This document shows positions 14,276 through 14,323 of a stretch of DNA of 14,323 nucleotides, one piece after another; position 1 is the first letter of the stretch; each line of letters begins with the position of its first letter. This stretch comes from CAYNTG01 sp964400105 (GTDB lineage Bacteria > UBP14 > UBA6098), in NCBI GenBank assembly GCA_964400105.1, contig CAYNTG010000061.1:1-14323 (forward strand). The letters run 5' to 3'. A model generated the notes under the pieces. It did no database searches, was not told the origin of the DNA, and was given only the letters and a program-made list of their open reading frames with translations. A program made the position numbers and the translations under genes.

Positions 14276-14323
14276 GAAAATCCACGGAAATCGCCACCGC
14301 GAAATCCCCAAAAATGGAATCCG

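Noticed and set aside
1..14323. CRISPR array, tRNA, rRNA, insertion sequence or phage genes
   Set aside because: No regularly spaced repeats, no cloverleaf or rRNA-like stretch, and no transposase, integrase or phage structural protein was found when reading both strands.

Overview
The window looks like chromosome of an uncultivated Gram-negative (two-membrane) bacterium, possibly from the Fibrobacteres-Chlorobi-Bacteroidetes (FCB) side of the tree. The pointers are an LptF/LptG-type LPS exporter, three OmpA-like peptidoglycan-binding domains, a PorE-like TPR/PD40/CRD/OmpA protein and a PorP/SprF-like barrel. The phylum is inferred, not shown. There are 12 protein genes. All are on the minus strand except an lptG-like gene at the right end. 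No gap exceeds 150 bases, and I see no tRNA, rRNA, CRISPR array, transposase or phage gene.

Right to left, in the direction of transcription of the minus-strand genes: an intergenic region of 119 bases separates lptG (plus) from a tight five-gene cluster (12988 to 7267). The cluster encodes a membrane-anchored ComEA-like HhH protein, an atypical prepilin-like protein with an acid-rich insert, a PilM/GspL-like actin-fold protein, a single protein that reads as a PilN-PilO fusion, and a 935-residue envelope protein (barrel-like N-terminus, CARDB domain, two OmpA-like domains). The last three genes overlap or nearly abut, so they should be translated in a coupled way. The cluster looks like the inner-membrane assembly platform of a type IV pilus or type II secretion relative. 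The window has no ATPase, PilC or secretin; an OmpA-type outer-membrane protein sits where a secretin gene might be expected. The PilM-like gene has no ATG, GTG or TTG at its apparent start: a good Shine-Dalgarno sequence is followed by ACG.

Next, a promoter with perfect -35 and -10 hexamers and a 17-base spacer precedes secD, secF and a small V4R/H-NOX-fold-like cysteine-containing protein. That unit ends at a strong bidirectional hairpin terminator (3571-3599). Past it, another plausible promoter drives the PorE-like gene. Three small membrane-protein genes follow: zinc-ribbon plus Yip1-like, DUF2752-like and PLDc_N-like.

Overall this is an envelope-biogenesis neighbourhood: protein export across the inner membrane (SecDF), LPS transport (LptG), anchoring to peptidoglycan (OmpA domains) and a minimal pilus-like platform. 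The most interesting items are the PilN-PilO fusion in a secretin-less cluster, the ACG start, and the barrel-CARDB-double-OmpA protein paired at a distance with a PorE-like protein. All family assignments come from reading the protein sequences, with no database search.
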